Shown here piece by piece: positions 9,768 through 17,376 of a stretch of 64,000 bases of DNA (position 1 is its first letter; each line of letters opens with the position of its first letter). Both the position numbers and the translations under genes were made by a program. The DNA is taken from NCBI RefSeq assembly GCF_014138285.1, contig NZ_JACGXN010000001.1, positions 795,314 through 859,313 of the forward strand, written 5' to 3'. The notes beneath the pieces were generated by a model. It was not told the origin of the DNA. It ran no database searches and saw only the letters and a program-made list of their open reading frames with translations. Source of the DNA: Phyllobacterium myrsinacearum. GTDB lineage: Bacteria > Pseudomonadota > Alphaproteobacteria > Rhizobiales > Rhizobiaceae.

Positions 9768-9821
9768 ATTCTGACATTTGCCCGAATGGCCCGGATCTTA
9801 AAGAGCTGCAAATGTCAGAAT
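9768..9821. repeat. 14-bp perfect inverted repeat between convergent ureG and LLM genes
   Basis: ATTCTGACATTTGC (9768-9781) and GCAAATGTCAGAAT (9808-9821) are perfectly complementary across a 26-nt loop. The element fills most of the 71-base gap between two convergent genes, where a bidirectional terminator is expected. Neither arm is followed by a real T-run, so it may be a repeat element or a stability hairpin. Confidence 0.6.
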
Positions 9822-9828
9822 TGCACCA

Positions 9829-10857
9829 CTAGCCATTAGCCCTCACAGGCTCGGTTTCCCGGCCTGCAATCGTGACCTCGGCGAGAATTTCGTAGGAGCG
9901 AATCCGCGCCTTATGATCGAATATGTGGCCTGTCGCCATGATTTCATCGGCGCCTGTGCGCTGGATGAACTCTTCGACACCAGCCTTGACGGTGGAAGGT
10001 GAACCGGCAACCGTGCAGGACAGCGACTGACGCAAAATCGCCCGCGCGTGGAGATCGAGCGTCTCCTCATAACCCTCCACCGGCGCGGGAAGCGGCCCAG
10101 GATGGCCAGTCCGCAGGTTGACAAATGCCTGCTGCTGCGAGCTTTTCAGCAAATGCGCTTCGTCATCCGTCTCCGCTGCAAAGACGTTCAGTCCCAACAT
10201 CACATAGGGTTTTGCAAGATGCTCGGACGGTTCGAAACGCGCGCGATAGATCTCGACCGCCCGTTCCATTTCGGCCGGAGCAAAATGCGAGGCGAAGGCG
10301 TATGGCAGCCCAAGCGCTGCTGCGAGCTGTGCACCGAACAAGCTAGAACCGAGGATCCAGACCGGGACGTCCAGACCGGCTCCGGGCACGGCCTGAACTT
10401 TCTGGCCTGGCTCCGGTTCCCGGAAATAGCTCAGGAGTTCAACGACATCCTGCGGGAAACCATTGATGTCCTGCTCAAGATTGCGGCGCAAGGCATGGGC
10501 GGTGATCTGGTCTGTGCCCGGCGCGCGACCGACGCCCAGATCAATGCGGCCTGGATGCAGTGCAGCCAGGGTGCCGAATGCTTCTGCGACCATCAAGGGC
10601 GCATGATTGGGCAACATGATGCCGCCAGCACCCAGGCGAATGGTCGACGTGCCGGCGGCCACATGCGCGATGACAACGGCTGTCGCGGCACTGGCAATAC
10701 CGCGCATATTGTGATGCTCGGCGAGCCACAACCGGTTGTAGCCAAGGCGTTCGGCATGCTGTGCCAAATCCAGTGAATTGCGAAGGGATTGCCCTGGCGT
10801 GCTGCCAACGGGAACCGGTGAAAGGTCGAGGACTGAGAGCGGGGTCATTGACTTCAT
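9829..10857 (-). CDS. LLM class flavin-dependent oxidoreductase (luciferase-like)
   Basis: The product is about 342 residues with the bacterial-luciferase TIM barrel: [17 protein letters not shown] at the N-terminus, [14 protein letters not shown], then [16 protein letters not shown] and [16 protein letters not shown]. These features are shared by the group of LLM enzymes often annotated MsnO8-like or YhbW-like. They bind reduced FMN and oxidise small organic substrates; the substrate here is unknown. ATG codons at 10857 and 10848 are both possible starts and a TTG lies further upstream at 10869; none has a strong ribosome binding site. It is a single gene convergent with ureG. Confidence 0.9.
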   Translation of the reverse strand: MKSMTPLSVLDLSPVPVGSTPGQSLRNSLDLAQHAERLGYNRLWLAEHHNMRGIASAATAVVIAHVAAGTSTIRLGAGGIMLPNHAPLMVAEAFGTLAALHPGRIDLGVGRAPGTDQITAHALRRNLEQDINGFPQDVVELLSYFREPEPGQKVQAVPGAGLDVPVWILGSSLFGAQLAAALGLPYAFASHFAPAEMERAVEIYRARFEPSEHLAKPYVMLGLNVFAAETDDEAHLLKSSQQQAFVNLRTGHPGPLPAPVEGYEETLDLHARAILRQSLSCTVAGSPSTVKAGVEEFIQRTGADEIMATGHIFDHKARIRSYEILAEVTIAGRETEPVRANG

Positions 10858-10962
10858 ATAGGCGAGCAATCAGCGCACACAATGCGCGATCGTCGATTCA
10901 TGATTCACAAAATTTGAAGCTCTGTTCAATGGAAGAAATTGATCTGTCCCCGCAACAAAAAA

Positions 10963-11172
10963 TCAGTTCTTCAGGACGCGTAAACCTGCACCTTCAGCGC
11001 GTAACTCCATGCCGACAAGAGCTCGTGTTTCCTGGGACAATTGTTCATCGGACTCGCGAATAGCAGTTTCAATGAAATACGCAATCATTTCAAAGCCTTC
11101 ACTATCGGCAACAGCGCATAACTTCGAGAGTTCTGTTTTCAGTACTTTCAGCGTTTGAACTCTTTTATTCAT
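10963..11172 (-). CDS. Small conserved-type hypothetical protein
   Basis: This gene encodes 69 residues, starting MNKRVQTLKVLKTELSKLCA. The product is predicted largely helical with many Glu and Lys residues and no signal peptide or membrane segment. GGATCTGGAGAGAAG upstream gives a good ribosome binding site (GGAGAG). The composition resembles small cytoplasmic rhizobial proteins that carry no named domain. It lies downstream of an AT-rich gap and has no operon partner. Function unknown. Confidence 0.6.
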   Translation of the reverse strand: MNKRVQTLKVLKTELSKLCAVADSEGFEMIAYFIETAIRESDEQLSQETRALVGMELRAEGAGLRVLKN

Positions 11173-11509
11173 GCTTCTCTCCAGATCCCACGAACCGCGA
11201 TAGTATTTGTCTTTTTCTTTGAAACATTCACACTATTACAGATAAAAATCCACGCTGCAGACGGCAAGATCAACAAATTCTGCCGTGCATTAAATGGATA
11301 TTTTTCCCAGTAGTTAATTGTTCTTGCAGATTATGATGAAAGTTTCCATCTGACATTAGTAGTAAAATAGAACCTTTGGAAAGCCCCGAAGCAATCACAA
11401 CTTCTGATGTTAGTTTCTTATCTTGATTCAAATTTACTTAAAATTATATCGATGCCTACGCAACATCATGAATGCATTCACTTATTTTATTTGATACTCA
11501 AATTACTGG
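11173..11509. other. AT-rich intergenic stretch, no gene seen
   Basis: This 337-base gap is distinctly AT-rich compared with the flanks and lies between two minus-strand genes. The part nearest 11172 must hold the promoter of the 69-residue protein. A plus-strand open frame from 11407 runs antisense into the next gene and has atypical composition, so I do not call it. No convincing hairpin, tRNA or repeat was seen. Confidence 0.5.
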
Positions 11510-11866
11510 TCACAATCTGGAAATCTGAACGCGCGGTTTTCCGCAGATTTCTTTCGATCCCGATTTCACAGCCTTATCAATCAGGCCAGACGCAAGATCC
11601 GAAACCACTTCGACGGCTATATCTTCGGGTAAACCTGTTTCAGCCATGCCGGCCTTCATGGCCTCCAGACTTGCCTCGCTGTCTGTTCCGCAAATATAGG
11701 CTTTGGCCTCCAGCAAGGCTGCCCGCTCAAACTTCCTGTTGTTGATCTCGCTGTTCTCTGAAGCAACTGCCGTCTGCCCCTTCATGCTGAAGGCTCCAGC
11801 TGGTTGGACGGACAACGCCGATATTACAACTGCCATAATAAGGACTGACGTAGATAATTTACGCAT
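11510..11866 (-). CDS. Small hypothetical exported protein
   Basis: The product is 118 residues from MRKLSTSVLIMAVVISALSV, a Sec signal peptide ending near AGAFS. The mature part has two cysteines (AYICGTD and KEICGKP) that could form a disulfide in the periplasm. It also has a repeated acidic helical region (LEAMKAGMAETGLPEDIAVE). I preferred the start at 11866 over 11902 because it puts the signal peptide at the N-terminus. No family is recognised. The cysteine spacing and size resemble small periplasmic proteins of unknown role in rhizobia. Confidence 0.65.
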   Translation of the reverse strand: MRKLSTSVLIMAVVISALSVQPAGAFSMKGQTAVASENSEINNRKFERAALLEAKAYICGTDSEASLEAMKAGMAETGLPEDIAVEVVSDLASGLIDKAVKSGSKEICGKPRVQISRL

Positions 11867-12004
11867 CTCTTTGGCCTCGATTGTAGAGGCGCGATAGCTC
11901 AATGAACGGCCTCTTCACATCTCGTTAACGACTCGGGCCACCAAGAAGTTCCCTCAGCATTCTCAAGAGGTCGTGATAGGGGATTGATTAATTGAACGCT
12001 CTTA

Positions 12005-12046
12005 TGCTGCATTGCACCAGACGCAATGCTGCTATGCAATATTATC
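12005..12046 (+). promoter_or_regulatory. Tandem 22-nt-spaced TGCTGC-NATGCA sites upstream of the sRNA
   Basis: Two copies of the motif start at 12005 (TGCTGCATTGCA) and 12027 (TGCTGCTATGCA), exactly 22 bases apart, or two helical turns. The same pair with the same spacing is found upstream of the DUF1127 gene at 15777. The second copies match at 19 of 23 bases over 12024-12046 versus 15796-15818. They lie about 60 bases upstream of the likely sRNA start, a typical position for an activator. TATTCT at 12071-12076 is a possible -10; no good -35 is visible, which suits an activated promoter. Confidence 0.65.
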
Positions 12047-12083
12047 TATATTAAATCAGGCCAATGGAGTTATTCTTAGATCA

Positions 12084-12206
12084 GGAATTTTCGACAGCGT
12101 CACCTCCTCCCGGCACTGTCGAAACGGTTGGCCTCTTCTCCTCCCAGAAGGCCTTCCATAACCAACGAAACCCACCGCACCTCCTCCCGCGGTGGGTTTT
12201 GTTGTT
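12084..12206 (+). ncRNA. alpha-r14 / NfeR1-like small RNA with three anti-Shine-Dalgarno hairpins
   Basis: Three consecutive hairpins each expose CUCCUCCC. Hairpin 1 pairs TCGACAG (12091-12097) with CTGTCGA (12116-12122) and carries CCTCCTCCC in its loop. Hairpin 2 pairs GGCCT (12130-12134) with AGGCC (12149-12153) and carries CTCCTCCC. Hairpin 3 pairs AAACCCACCGC (12168-12178) with GCGGTGGGTTT (12189-12199), carries CCTCCTCCC and ends in TTTTGTTGTTT, an intrinsic terminator. This architecture is that of the rhizobial alpha-r14 family (NfeR1 in Sinorhizobium), a trans-acting sRNA that pairs with ribosome binding sites of many mRNAs and affects osmoadaptation and nodulation. The 5' end is estimated from a -10-like TATTCT and the known length near 120 nt. 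Confidence 0.85.
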
Positions 12207-12331
12207 TCAGGCCCTCCCAGACCACGAATTAAGCTGCGACTCCAAACAAACACACCGCTCCAAGCATCATTTGCATTGGAACGGTGTTCTAATAACGATC
12301 AGGCTTGGGAGCCCGATCCCGGTTATATTGT

Positions 12332-12556
12332 TTACTGGACTGTGTTTTGAGCACCCGGTGTTTCCGGAATCTTTGACGGAACAGCCTTCTGTGTCAAAGA
12401 TTTGGGTGGTGGAACAAAATGCGTGTCTTTCGCCGGCGACAGGGCGCCAGCTTCCGATTTTGGACTGCTGTTTTTGCTCGTGCTTGTGCTCGTACTCGTG
12501 TTGCAGGCCGCAAGAGCCAGAAGGGATAACACAGCCAAGGGTAATGCAATGCGCAT
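12332..12556 (-). CDS. Small lipoprotein
   Basis: The product is 74 residues. It starts MRIALPLAVLSLLALAACNT, a textbook lipoprotein signal with lipobox LAAC, so Cys18 should be lipidated. The rest is low complexity: a Ser/Thr repeat (STSTSTS), then a Pro/Lys-rich tail with HFVPPPKSL. The frame is open to 12592, but AAGGAACG lies just before the ATG at 12556, which fixes the start there. No family is recognised. Small proteins like this often sit in the outer membrane and are under-annotated. Confidence 0.7.
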   Translation of the reverse strand: MRIALPLAVLSLLALAACNTSTSTSTSKNSSPKSEAGALSPAKDTHFVPPPKSLTQKAVPSKIPETPGAQNTVQ

Positions 12557-12691
12557 TCGACGTTCCTTCGTTTTCATATGAGAGCCGCCCAAGCGACACT
12601 TAAGACAATCGCATGCGGTTGACCACCCAATCGTGGCGATTACGCGTCAAATAAAGCACGCGCCCCGCCCTTGAAAACCAAACAAGGCTCT

Positions 12692-13948
12692 CTAACGGAC
12701 AAGGATCGCCCTGAGATCATTGACATTGGTTCCGGTTGGTCCGGGCACATAGAGGTCATCGATGGTGTTGAACGCTGACCAGGCATCGTTGCCATTGAGA
12801 TAGGCCGATGCGTCAAGCCCCTTTTCCAGCAATCGCGCTATGGTGCTGCCGTCGGCAAACGCACCGGCATTGTCCTCCGAGCCATCAATACCGTCGGTAT
12901 CGGCGGCAAAGGCACTGAGACCGTCATATCCGTCAATATCGATAGCCAATGAGAGCAGGAACTCGCTGTTTCGCCCGCCCCTACCTTTTCCACGGACGGT
13001 CACCGTTGTCTCGCCGCCTGAAAGGATGACGACCGGCTTGGTGAAAGGCTGGTTCTTGTTCAGAACCTGCTTGGCCAAGGCCGAATGCACGTGCGCCACT
13101 TCGCGCGCCTCGCCTTCGATCGCATCGGAAAGCACGACGGCTTCAATGCCAAGCGCGCGCGCGGCCTTGGCCGACGCCTCCAGGGAAACAGCAGCCGAGG
13201 CGATGACCCGGTGCTCATGGGTTGCGAATTTCGTATCCGATGGCTTTGGAGCATCGGCAGCAGTTGATTGCAGATGCTTCAAAGCGGCAGCCGGCAGATC
13301 GAGATTATAGCGTTCCACGATCCGCAAGGCGTCCTCACGGGTTGTTTCGTCGGCGACCGTCGGACCGGACGCGACGAAAGCAGGATTGTCGCCAGGTATG
13401 TCGGAGACGATCAGTGAAAACACCCGCGCAGGATGAGCCGCCGCGGCAAGTCTTCCACCCTTGATGGTCGAGAGGTGTTTGCGAACCGCATTCATCGCCG
13501 AAATTGGTGCTCCCGAGGCAAGCAGCGCCTTGTTGACGGCGATCTCGTCTTCCAGCGTCATGCCGTCAGGTGGTGACGGCAAAAGGGCCGAGCCACCGCC
13601 GGAAATCAGTGCAACCACCAGATCGTCTTCAGTCAGACCCGAGACCGTCTCAAGCAGGCGTTTGGAGGCAATCAAGCCAGCCGCGTCCGGCACAGGGTGC
13701 GACGCTTCGATAATCTCGATCCGCTCGCATGGCGCCCCAAAACCATAGCGGGTGACGACAACTCCTTCCAGCGGGCCATCCCAGGCCTTTTCAAAGGCGC
13801 TTGCCATTTGCGCAGACCCTTTGCCTGCGCCAATCACAATGGTGCGGCCCCTGGGTTTTTCCGGGAGATGGGCGGCGATTGTGCGTTCGGGATCGGCAGC
13901 TTCAACAGCGGCCTGAAAGAGTTTTACGAAAAATTCCTTGTCCTGCAT
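12692..13948 (-). CDS. gckA: Glycerate 2-kinase (MOFRL family)
   Basis: This 418-residue enzyme phosphorylates glycerate to 2-phosphoglycerate; members were formerly named hydroxypyruvate reductase TtuD. The N-terminal domain has TIVIGAGKGSAQMASAFE and VALISGGGSALLPSPPDGMT. Further on are MNAVRKHLSTIKGGRLA and SDIPGDNPAFVASGP. The C-terminal MOFRL-type part has VVILSGGETTVTVRGKGRGG, then RNSEFLLSLAIDIDG and AADTDGIDGSEDNAGAF. The start at 13948 is four bases after the stop of the Dabb gene, so the two are coupled. It probably feeds C2/C3 acids from serine, glyoxylate or tartrate breakdown into glycolysis. Confidence 0.93.
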   Translation of the reverse strand: MQDKEFFVKLFQAAVEAADPERTIAAHLPEKPRGRTIVIGAGKGSAQMASAFEKAWDGPLEGVVVTRYGFGAPCERIEIIEASHPVPDAAGLIASKRLLETVSGLTEDDLVVALISGGGSALLPSPPDGMTLEDEIAVNKALLASGAPISAMNAVRKHLSTIKGGRLAAAAHPARVFSLIVSDIPGDNPAFVASGPTVADETTREDALRIVERYNLDLPAAALKHLQSTAADAPKPSDTKFATHEHRVIASAAVSLEASAKAARALGIEAVVLSDAIEGEAREVAHVHSALAKQVLNKNQPFTKPVVILSGGETTVTVRGKGRGGRNSEFLLSLAIDIDGYDGLSAFAADTDGIDGSEDNAGAFADGSTIARLLEKGLDASAYLNGNDAWSAFNTIDDLYVPGPTGTNVNDLRAILVR

Positions 13949-13952
13949 TACG

Positions 13953-14279
13953 TCACATATCCAGATCAAAAACAAAAACACCCTCAACACCCGCCACGGC
14001 AGCGGCAACGATACGTCCGCCGATAGTTCTGTGCTGCGTATCATCAAGATAGGTATCCCGGGCACCGGCATCGGCGAAATCGATGATGAACCCCTCCGAA
14101 TAACCCTTGTCCATTCCCACTTCCGGACTCACATTTTTACGCGCGTGAAAAGACAGAACACCGGGCAGTTTCCCGCACAACACTTCAAGATCCTTATATA
14201 TTTCCTGACGGGCAGCAGCGGCGATGTCGTCGCGAAAACGAATGAAAACACAATGGCGTATCACGGAGGCGGCTTTCAT
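13953..14279 (-). CDS. Dabb (stress-responsive alpha/beta barrel) protein
   Basis: The product is 108 residues starting MKAASVIRHCVFIRFRDDIA. The pattern IRHCVFIRF..., a helix with Leu/Val spacing, then GYSEGFIIDFADAGARDTYL and a final strand VFVFDLDM is the Dabb dimeric alpha/beta barrel fold (PF07876). The family includes stress proteins and small enzymes such as olivetolic acid cyclase, so function is open. It lies between an amidase and a glycerate kinase in one apparent operon, which hints at a catabolic or substrate-binding role. The open frame reaches 14342, but 14279 gives the usual family N-terminus. Confidence 0.85.
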   Translation of the reverse strand: MKAASVIRHCVFIRFRDDIAAAARQEIYKDLEVLCGKLPGVLSFHARKNVSPEVGMDKGYSEGFIIDFADAGARDTYLDDTQHRTIGGRIVAAAVAGVEGVFVFDLDM

Positions 14280-14396
14280 TGTTTGTACAGGCTCAATCAC
14301 TTCGGGAAAGAGTTGGCCAAGATTGGATCGGTCGCAGCGCATCCTGACGAGATTACCGGAAATTGCGAGCGTTAATTCTGCTTCTCCCGAAATATC

Positions 14397-15722
14397 CTAG
14401 GTCAGCAATCGCTCAACAGAAAGCGTCATCGACAGAAGCTGCCGATCCGCTCCATGCCGGGCAAACAACATGAGACCACCCGGCAACGCCAGATCAGGCA
14501 TGGGGAGACTGATCGCGGTCAGATCGAACTGATTGGCTATCTGCGGATTGCGCAGCAGCAGCCCTTCCGTCCGCTTGTAGAACTCATCATCGTTGACAAC
14601 GGAGGCAATGGGCGGGGCTGTGATGGGCGACGTTGGCAATGCAAGAAGGTCAAAGGCCGTCATGCGCTGATCCATTTTGTGCACCAGCGCCTGCCGCTGT
14701 TGTATCAGATCAATGTATGCAGCTTCGGAGACCCCCAGACGGCGCAGCAGGGGCCTTTGCACCCGTGGATCGACATCCAGTCCTGTGTCATTGAGCCAGC
14801 CCGCATGAACACGGCTGCCCTCTATCCCCGCGATCGATCCAATGGATGTCGCCTCTGCCATTTCATGGATCAGGTCATCCAGCATAAAGTCGACCAGAAC
14901 GGCACCGGCCTTTTCACAAAGCCTCAGGCTTGTTTCAAAGGCAGCGGCAATGGCGGGTTCCATTGCATCGAGAACACTGCCTCGCGGCATGGCAATACGG
15001 ATGCCAGTCAGGGAAACGGGCTCCGCGAACGCCATTCTCTCACCCGCCATGACGGCGTCGGCAATCGCACAATCGGCAACCGAGCGGGCCAGGGGACCAA
15101 TGGAATCAAGGCTTGGCGACAGCGGAAACGCGCCCTGCAAGGGCACTCTTTTTGCCGTCGGTTTAAAGCCGACAACGCCATTGAGCGCGGCCGGTATGCG
15201 GATGGAGCCGCCCGTGTCCGAACCGATCGAAATTTCGCTCGTGCCGTCCGCCACGGAAACACCGGCGCCGGTCGAAGAACCACCCGCGACACGGCCGGGA
15301 TCGACGGCATTACCGGCAATTGAATAATGCGGATTGAGCCCTACGGCCGTAAAAGCAAATTCGGTCATGAGGGTCTTGCCAATGACAACGGCACCGGCAT
15401 TGCGCAGACGTTCGACAATGACCGCATCCTTGACCGCCGCCGGTGCGCTGCTACGCACTACTGACCCGGCGAGCGTTGGCTCTCCAGTCACATCAAACAG
15501 ATCCTTGATAGAAACGATCTTGCCATCCAGCGGTCCCAGCAAATTGCCATCCTGTGCGCGCTGGTCTGAGGCATCAGCCTCCTTGCATGCGGTATCGGCA
15601 TAGAGTTTGACGAACACGGGCCCATCCCGCGCCGCAATGGCTGCAAGGCTTTGCTCCAATTTGTCACGCGCGGATCCTGTTGACCGGGACAACGGTATCT
15701 CCTCAAAACGTATGAATTGCAT
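14397..15722 (-). CDS. Amidase (amidase signature family)
   Basis: This 441-residue hydrolase of the amidase signature superfamily has the Ser-cisSer-Lys triad: the lysine in KIVSIKDLFDVTGEPT near residue 75, and the serines in AGGSSTGAGVSVADG and IGSDTGGSIRIPAALNG around 150-175. It probably hydrolyses a small amide, allophanate or an aryl/acyl amide; the substrate is not readable. It lies upstream of the Dabb and glycerate kinase genes on the same strand (117-base gap). The start is uncertain: the ATG at 15722 has no ribosome binding site, whereas a TTG at 15692 is preceded by GAGGAGATACCG. Confidence 0.9.
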   Translation of the reverse strand: MQFIRFEEIPLSRSTGSARDKLEQSLAAIAARDGPVFVKLYADTACKEADASDQRAQDGNLLGPLDGKIVSIKDLFDVTGEPTLAGSVVRSSAPAAVKDAVIVERLRNAGAVVIGKTLMTEFAFTAVGLNPHYSIAGNAVDPGRVAGGSSTGAGVSVADGTSEISIGSDTGGSIRIPAALNGVVGFKPTAKRVPLQGAFPLSPSLDSIGPLARSVADCAIADAVMAGERMAFAEPVSLTGIRIAMPRGSVLDAMEPAIAAAFETSLRLCEKAGAVLVDFMLDDLIHEMAEATSIGSIAGIEGSRVHAGWLNDTGLDVDPRVQRPLLRRLGVSEAAYIDLIQQRQALVHKMDQRMTAFDLLALPTSPITAPPIASVVNDDEFYKRTEGLLLRNPQIANQFDLTAISLPMPDLALPGGLMLFARHGADRQLLSMTLSVERLLT

Positions 15723-15776
15723 TTCTATAGCGCCGCGCGCCGAAAAATCAAAAGCGCGGCTCCGGAAGGAGAATTA

Positions 15777-15820
15777 TGTTGCCATGCAACATACTCATTG
15801 CTGCCATGCAACATTAGCAA
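15777..15820 (+). promoter_or_regulatory. Tandem 22-nt-spaced TGYTGCCATGCAAC sites upstream of DUF1127 gene
   Basis: TGTTGCCATGCAACAT starts at 15777 and TGCTGCCATGCAACAT at 15799, spaced 22 bases. They match the pair upstream of the sRNA at 12005. The pair lies 69 to 112 bases before the DUF1127 ATG, with a -10-like TATTTC at 15847. In Brucella the LysR regulator VtlR activates an AbcR-type sRNA together with small DUF1127 genes, and LsrB is its relative in rhizobia. A regulator of that type is the natural suspect here, but this is inference. Confidence 0.65.
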
Positions 15821-15888
15821 TTTTCATGAAGGCAAACTCACCGCACTATTTCATCGGGAGGGTCATCATAAATAAGGGGAATACCAAA

Positions 15889-16032
15889 ATGAACCTTCGC
15901 AATCGTATCCAAAAATGGCGCCAGTACCGTCAAAATCTGCATGAACTGAGACTGTGCACCGATCGCAACCTGGCTGATCTCGGCATTGCACGCTCCGACA
16001 TCCGCCGGGTGGCCTGGCAGGCCTGCAGCTAA
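15889..16032 (+). CDS. DUF1127 domain small arginine-rich protein
   Basis: The 47-residue protein starts MNLRNRIQKWRQYRQNLHEL and contains the DUF1127 core, with LADLGIARSDIRRVAW at the end. Arg-rich helices and the Leu-Ala-Asp-Leu-Gly-Ile motif are diagnostic. AAGGGGAATACCAAA before the ATG is a good ribosome binding site. In Agrobacterium such proteins have been linked to phosphate and carbon metabolism and to RNA turnover, reportedly through the kinase PhoR; a phoR gene lies at 61.8-63.1 kb here. Upstream tandem sites shared with the sRNA suggest common control. Confidence 0.9.
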   Translation: MNLRNRIQKWRQYRQNLHELRLCTDRNLADLGIARSDIRRVAWQACS

Positions 16033-16089
16033 GTCCCAATTTCGACGTTCTGAATGTCAGATTGACGGGCAGGCCGATAGCGGCCTGCT

Positions 16090-16935
16090 TCAATGCCCGA
16101 CGCCAAATGAATAATTCCAGGTGATGCCGACTGCCGATTGATCTTTGGATCCAAGCCTCGGCACAATCGGGCTTTCGGCCGCATCACCGGCCAACCGGTC
16201 ATACCGGCCAAAGACCTGAACACTCCATGCATCCGAAAATGTATAGGTCGTGGCCGCGACAATTCCGTACGACTTGATACCGCCACCCGGCGTGTAAGGC
16301 TCGACCCTATGGTTATTGCGGGCCTCGTCTTCGGTCACACCGAAAGCGTTGCGCATATAGGTGCTGTCGGCGATGGACAGCCGCGGACCAACCGAAAACA
16401 GAAATTTGTCGTACCGCTGAAATACGTCGGCAGACAGATCGGCGACCAGACCGCCGGAATTGTTGAAGGCCTGTCTCACCTCGGCACGCACCCTCAGGCG
16501 ATCCTGGATCGGCCAATACTGTGCAAACATGCCGCCGTCGACGGTCCAGGAGATATGGCGAAGACCGACAAAGGCCCTATCATCGGAATGATCCCGGCCA
16601 GACCGGAAACCGACAACGGGACCAAGCTCCAGCCCACCCAGCGTCACAAGCGTATAATCGATATTGTCATCGGGTGCGCTCATGTCCTCGGGCTCGTCGC
16701 CACGGCGAATATCAAAGGACGGCATGAAACCGAAACCGTTGGAACGGGCACCTTCAAACTTGCTGCCATATTCGACGCTGGCACCGACCGTTACAATCCA
16801 GCGTGCGGGATTGACCGGTTTGCCATCTGAGGCGATAGCGTCTGCATCGGCCGCAAAGGCGCTGCCTGAGCACACGCCAAAATAGCCAGCGCATACCAGC
16901 ATCACCGCAAATCGCTTTTTACTCTGATACGCCAT
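16090..16935 (-). CDS. MipA/OmpV family outer membrane protein
   Basis: This 281-residue protein has a signal peptide (MAYQSKKRFAVMLVCAGYFG..., cleavage near AFAAD). Strands alternate in the way of an outer-membrane beta-barrel: WIVTVGASVEYGSKFEGA, ...GFGFMPSFDIRRG, LGGLELGPVVGFRSGRD and a terminal WNYSFGVGH. These match the MipA/OmpV family, whose E. coli member scaffolds murein enzymes while OmpV is a porin. The C-terminus ends with His instead of the usual aromatic residue. No operon partner. Its specific role is unknown. Confidence 0.88.
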   Translation of the reverse strand: MAYQSKKRFAVMLVCAGYFGVCSGSAFAADADAIASDGKPVNPARWIVTVGASVEYGSKFEGARSNGFGFMPSFDIRRGDEPEDMSAPDDNIDYTLVTLGGLELGPVVGFRSGRDHSDDRAFVGLRHISWTVDGGMFAQYWPIQDRLRVRAEVRQAFNNSGGLVADLSADVFQRYDKFLFSVGPRLSIADSTYMRNAFGVTEDEARNNHRVEPYTPGGGIKSYGIVAATTYTFSDAWSVQVFGRYDRLAGDAAESPIVPRLGSKDQSAVGITWNYSFGVGH

Positions 16936-17108
16936 TTTACGCGGTTACCCCGATTCGCAACCATCCCGGACTGCAACACCAACAATAATTCATTTCCACG
17001 GCAAAATTTAGTGCTGATGTGATCAGAAAATTGCACCTGCGAAACATACACATCGCTGGCTTTCTGGCTAGCGGAAAGCAGAAGGGAAATACATGGAGAA
17101 ACAAGAAG

Positions 17109-17184
17109 TGGTGCCCAGACGCGGATTCGAACCACGGACACGCGGATTTTCAATCCGCTGCTCTACCAACTGAGCTATCTGGGC
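17109..17184 (-). tRNA. tRNA-Phe (GAA)
   Basis: The minus strand reads GCCCAGATAGCTCAGTTGGT at the 5' end, with anticodon loop ATTGAAAAT (GAA), T arm GGTTCGAATCC and acceptor TCTGGGC followed by A and an encoded CCA. All four stems pair. The 76-nt length is standard and the gene looks intact. Confidence 0.98.
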
Positions 17185-17376
17185 ACTTCAGGCGTTTCCG
17201 TTATCCGGCAAGCCTTTCTGACAGCGTTGGCTTTCCGTCAGAAGCGGGTGGGTTATAACACTAAAAATCCCACTGTCCAGCATCAACTCACGAATTTTTT
17301 GCCGTTTTTCTGCCTCTTGCAAAGGGCATGCATTGGTGCGTTTGTTTAAGACATCAAGAGACAGGATTCGCGTTGC

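Noticed and set aside
12064-12603. 179-codon plus-strand open frame across the sRNA and lipoprotein gene
   Set aside because: It covers the three-hairpin RNA and is antisense to the lipoprotein gene; the text is low in normal protein character.
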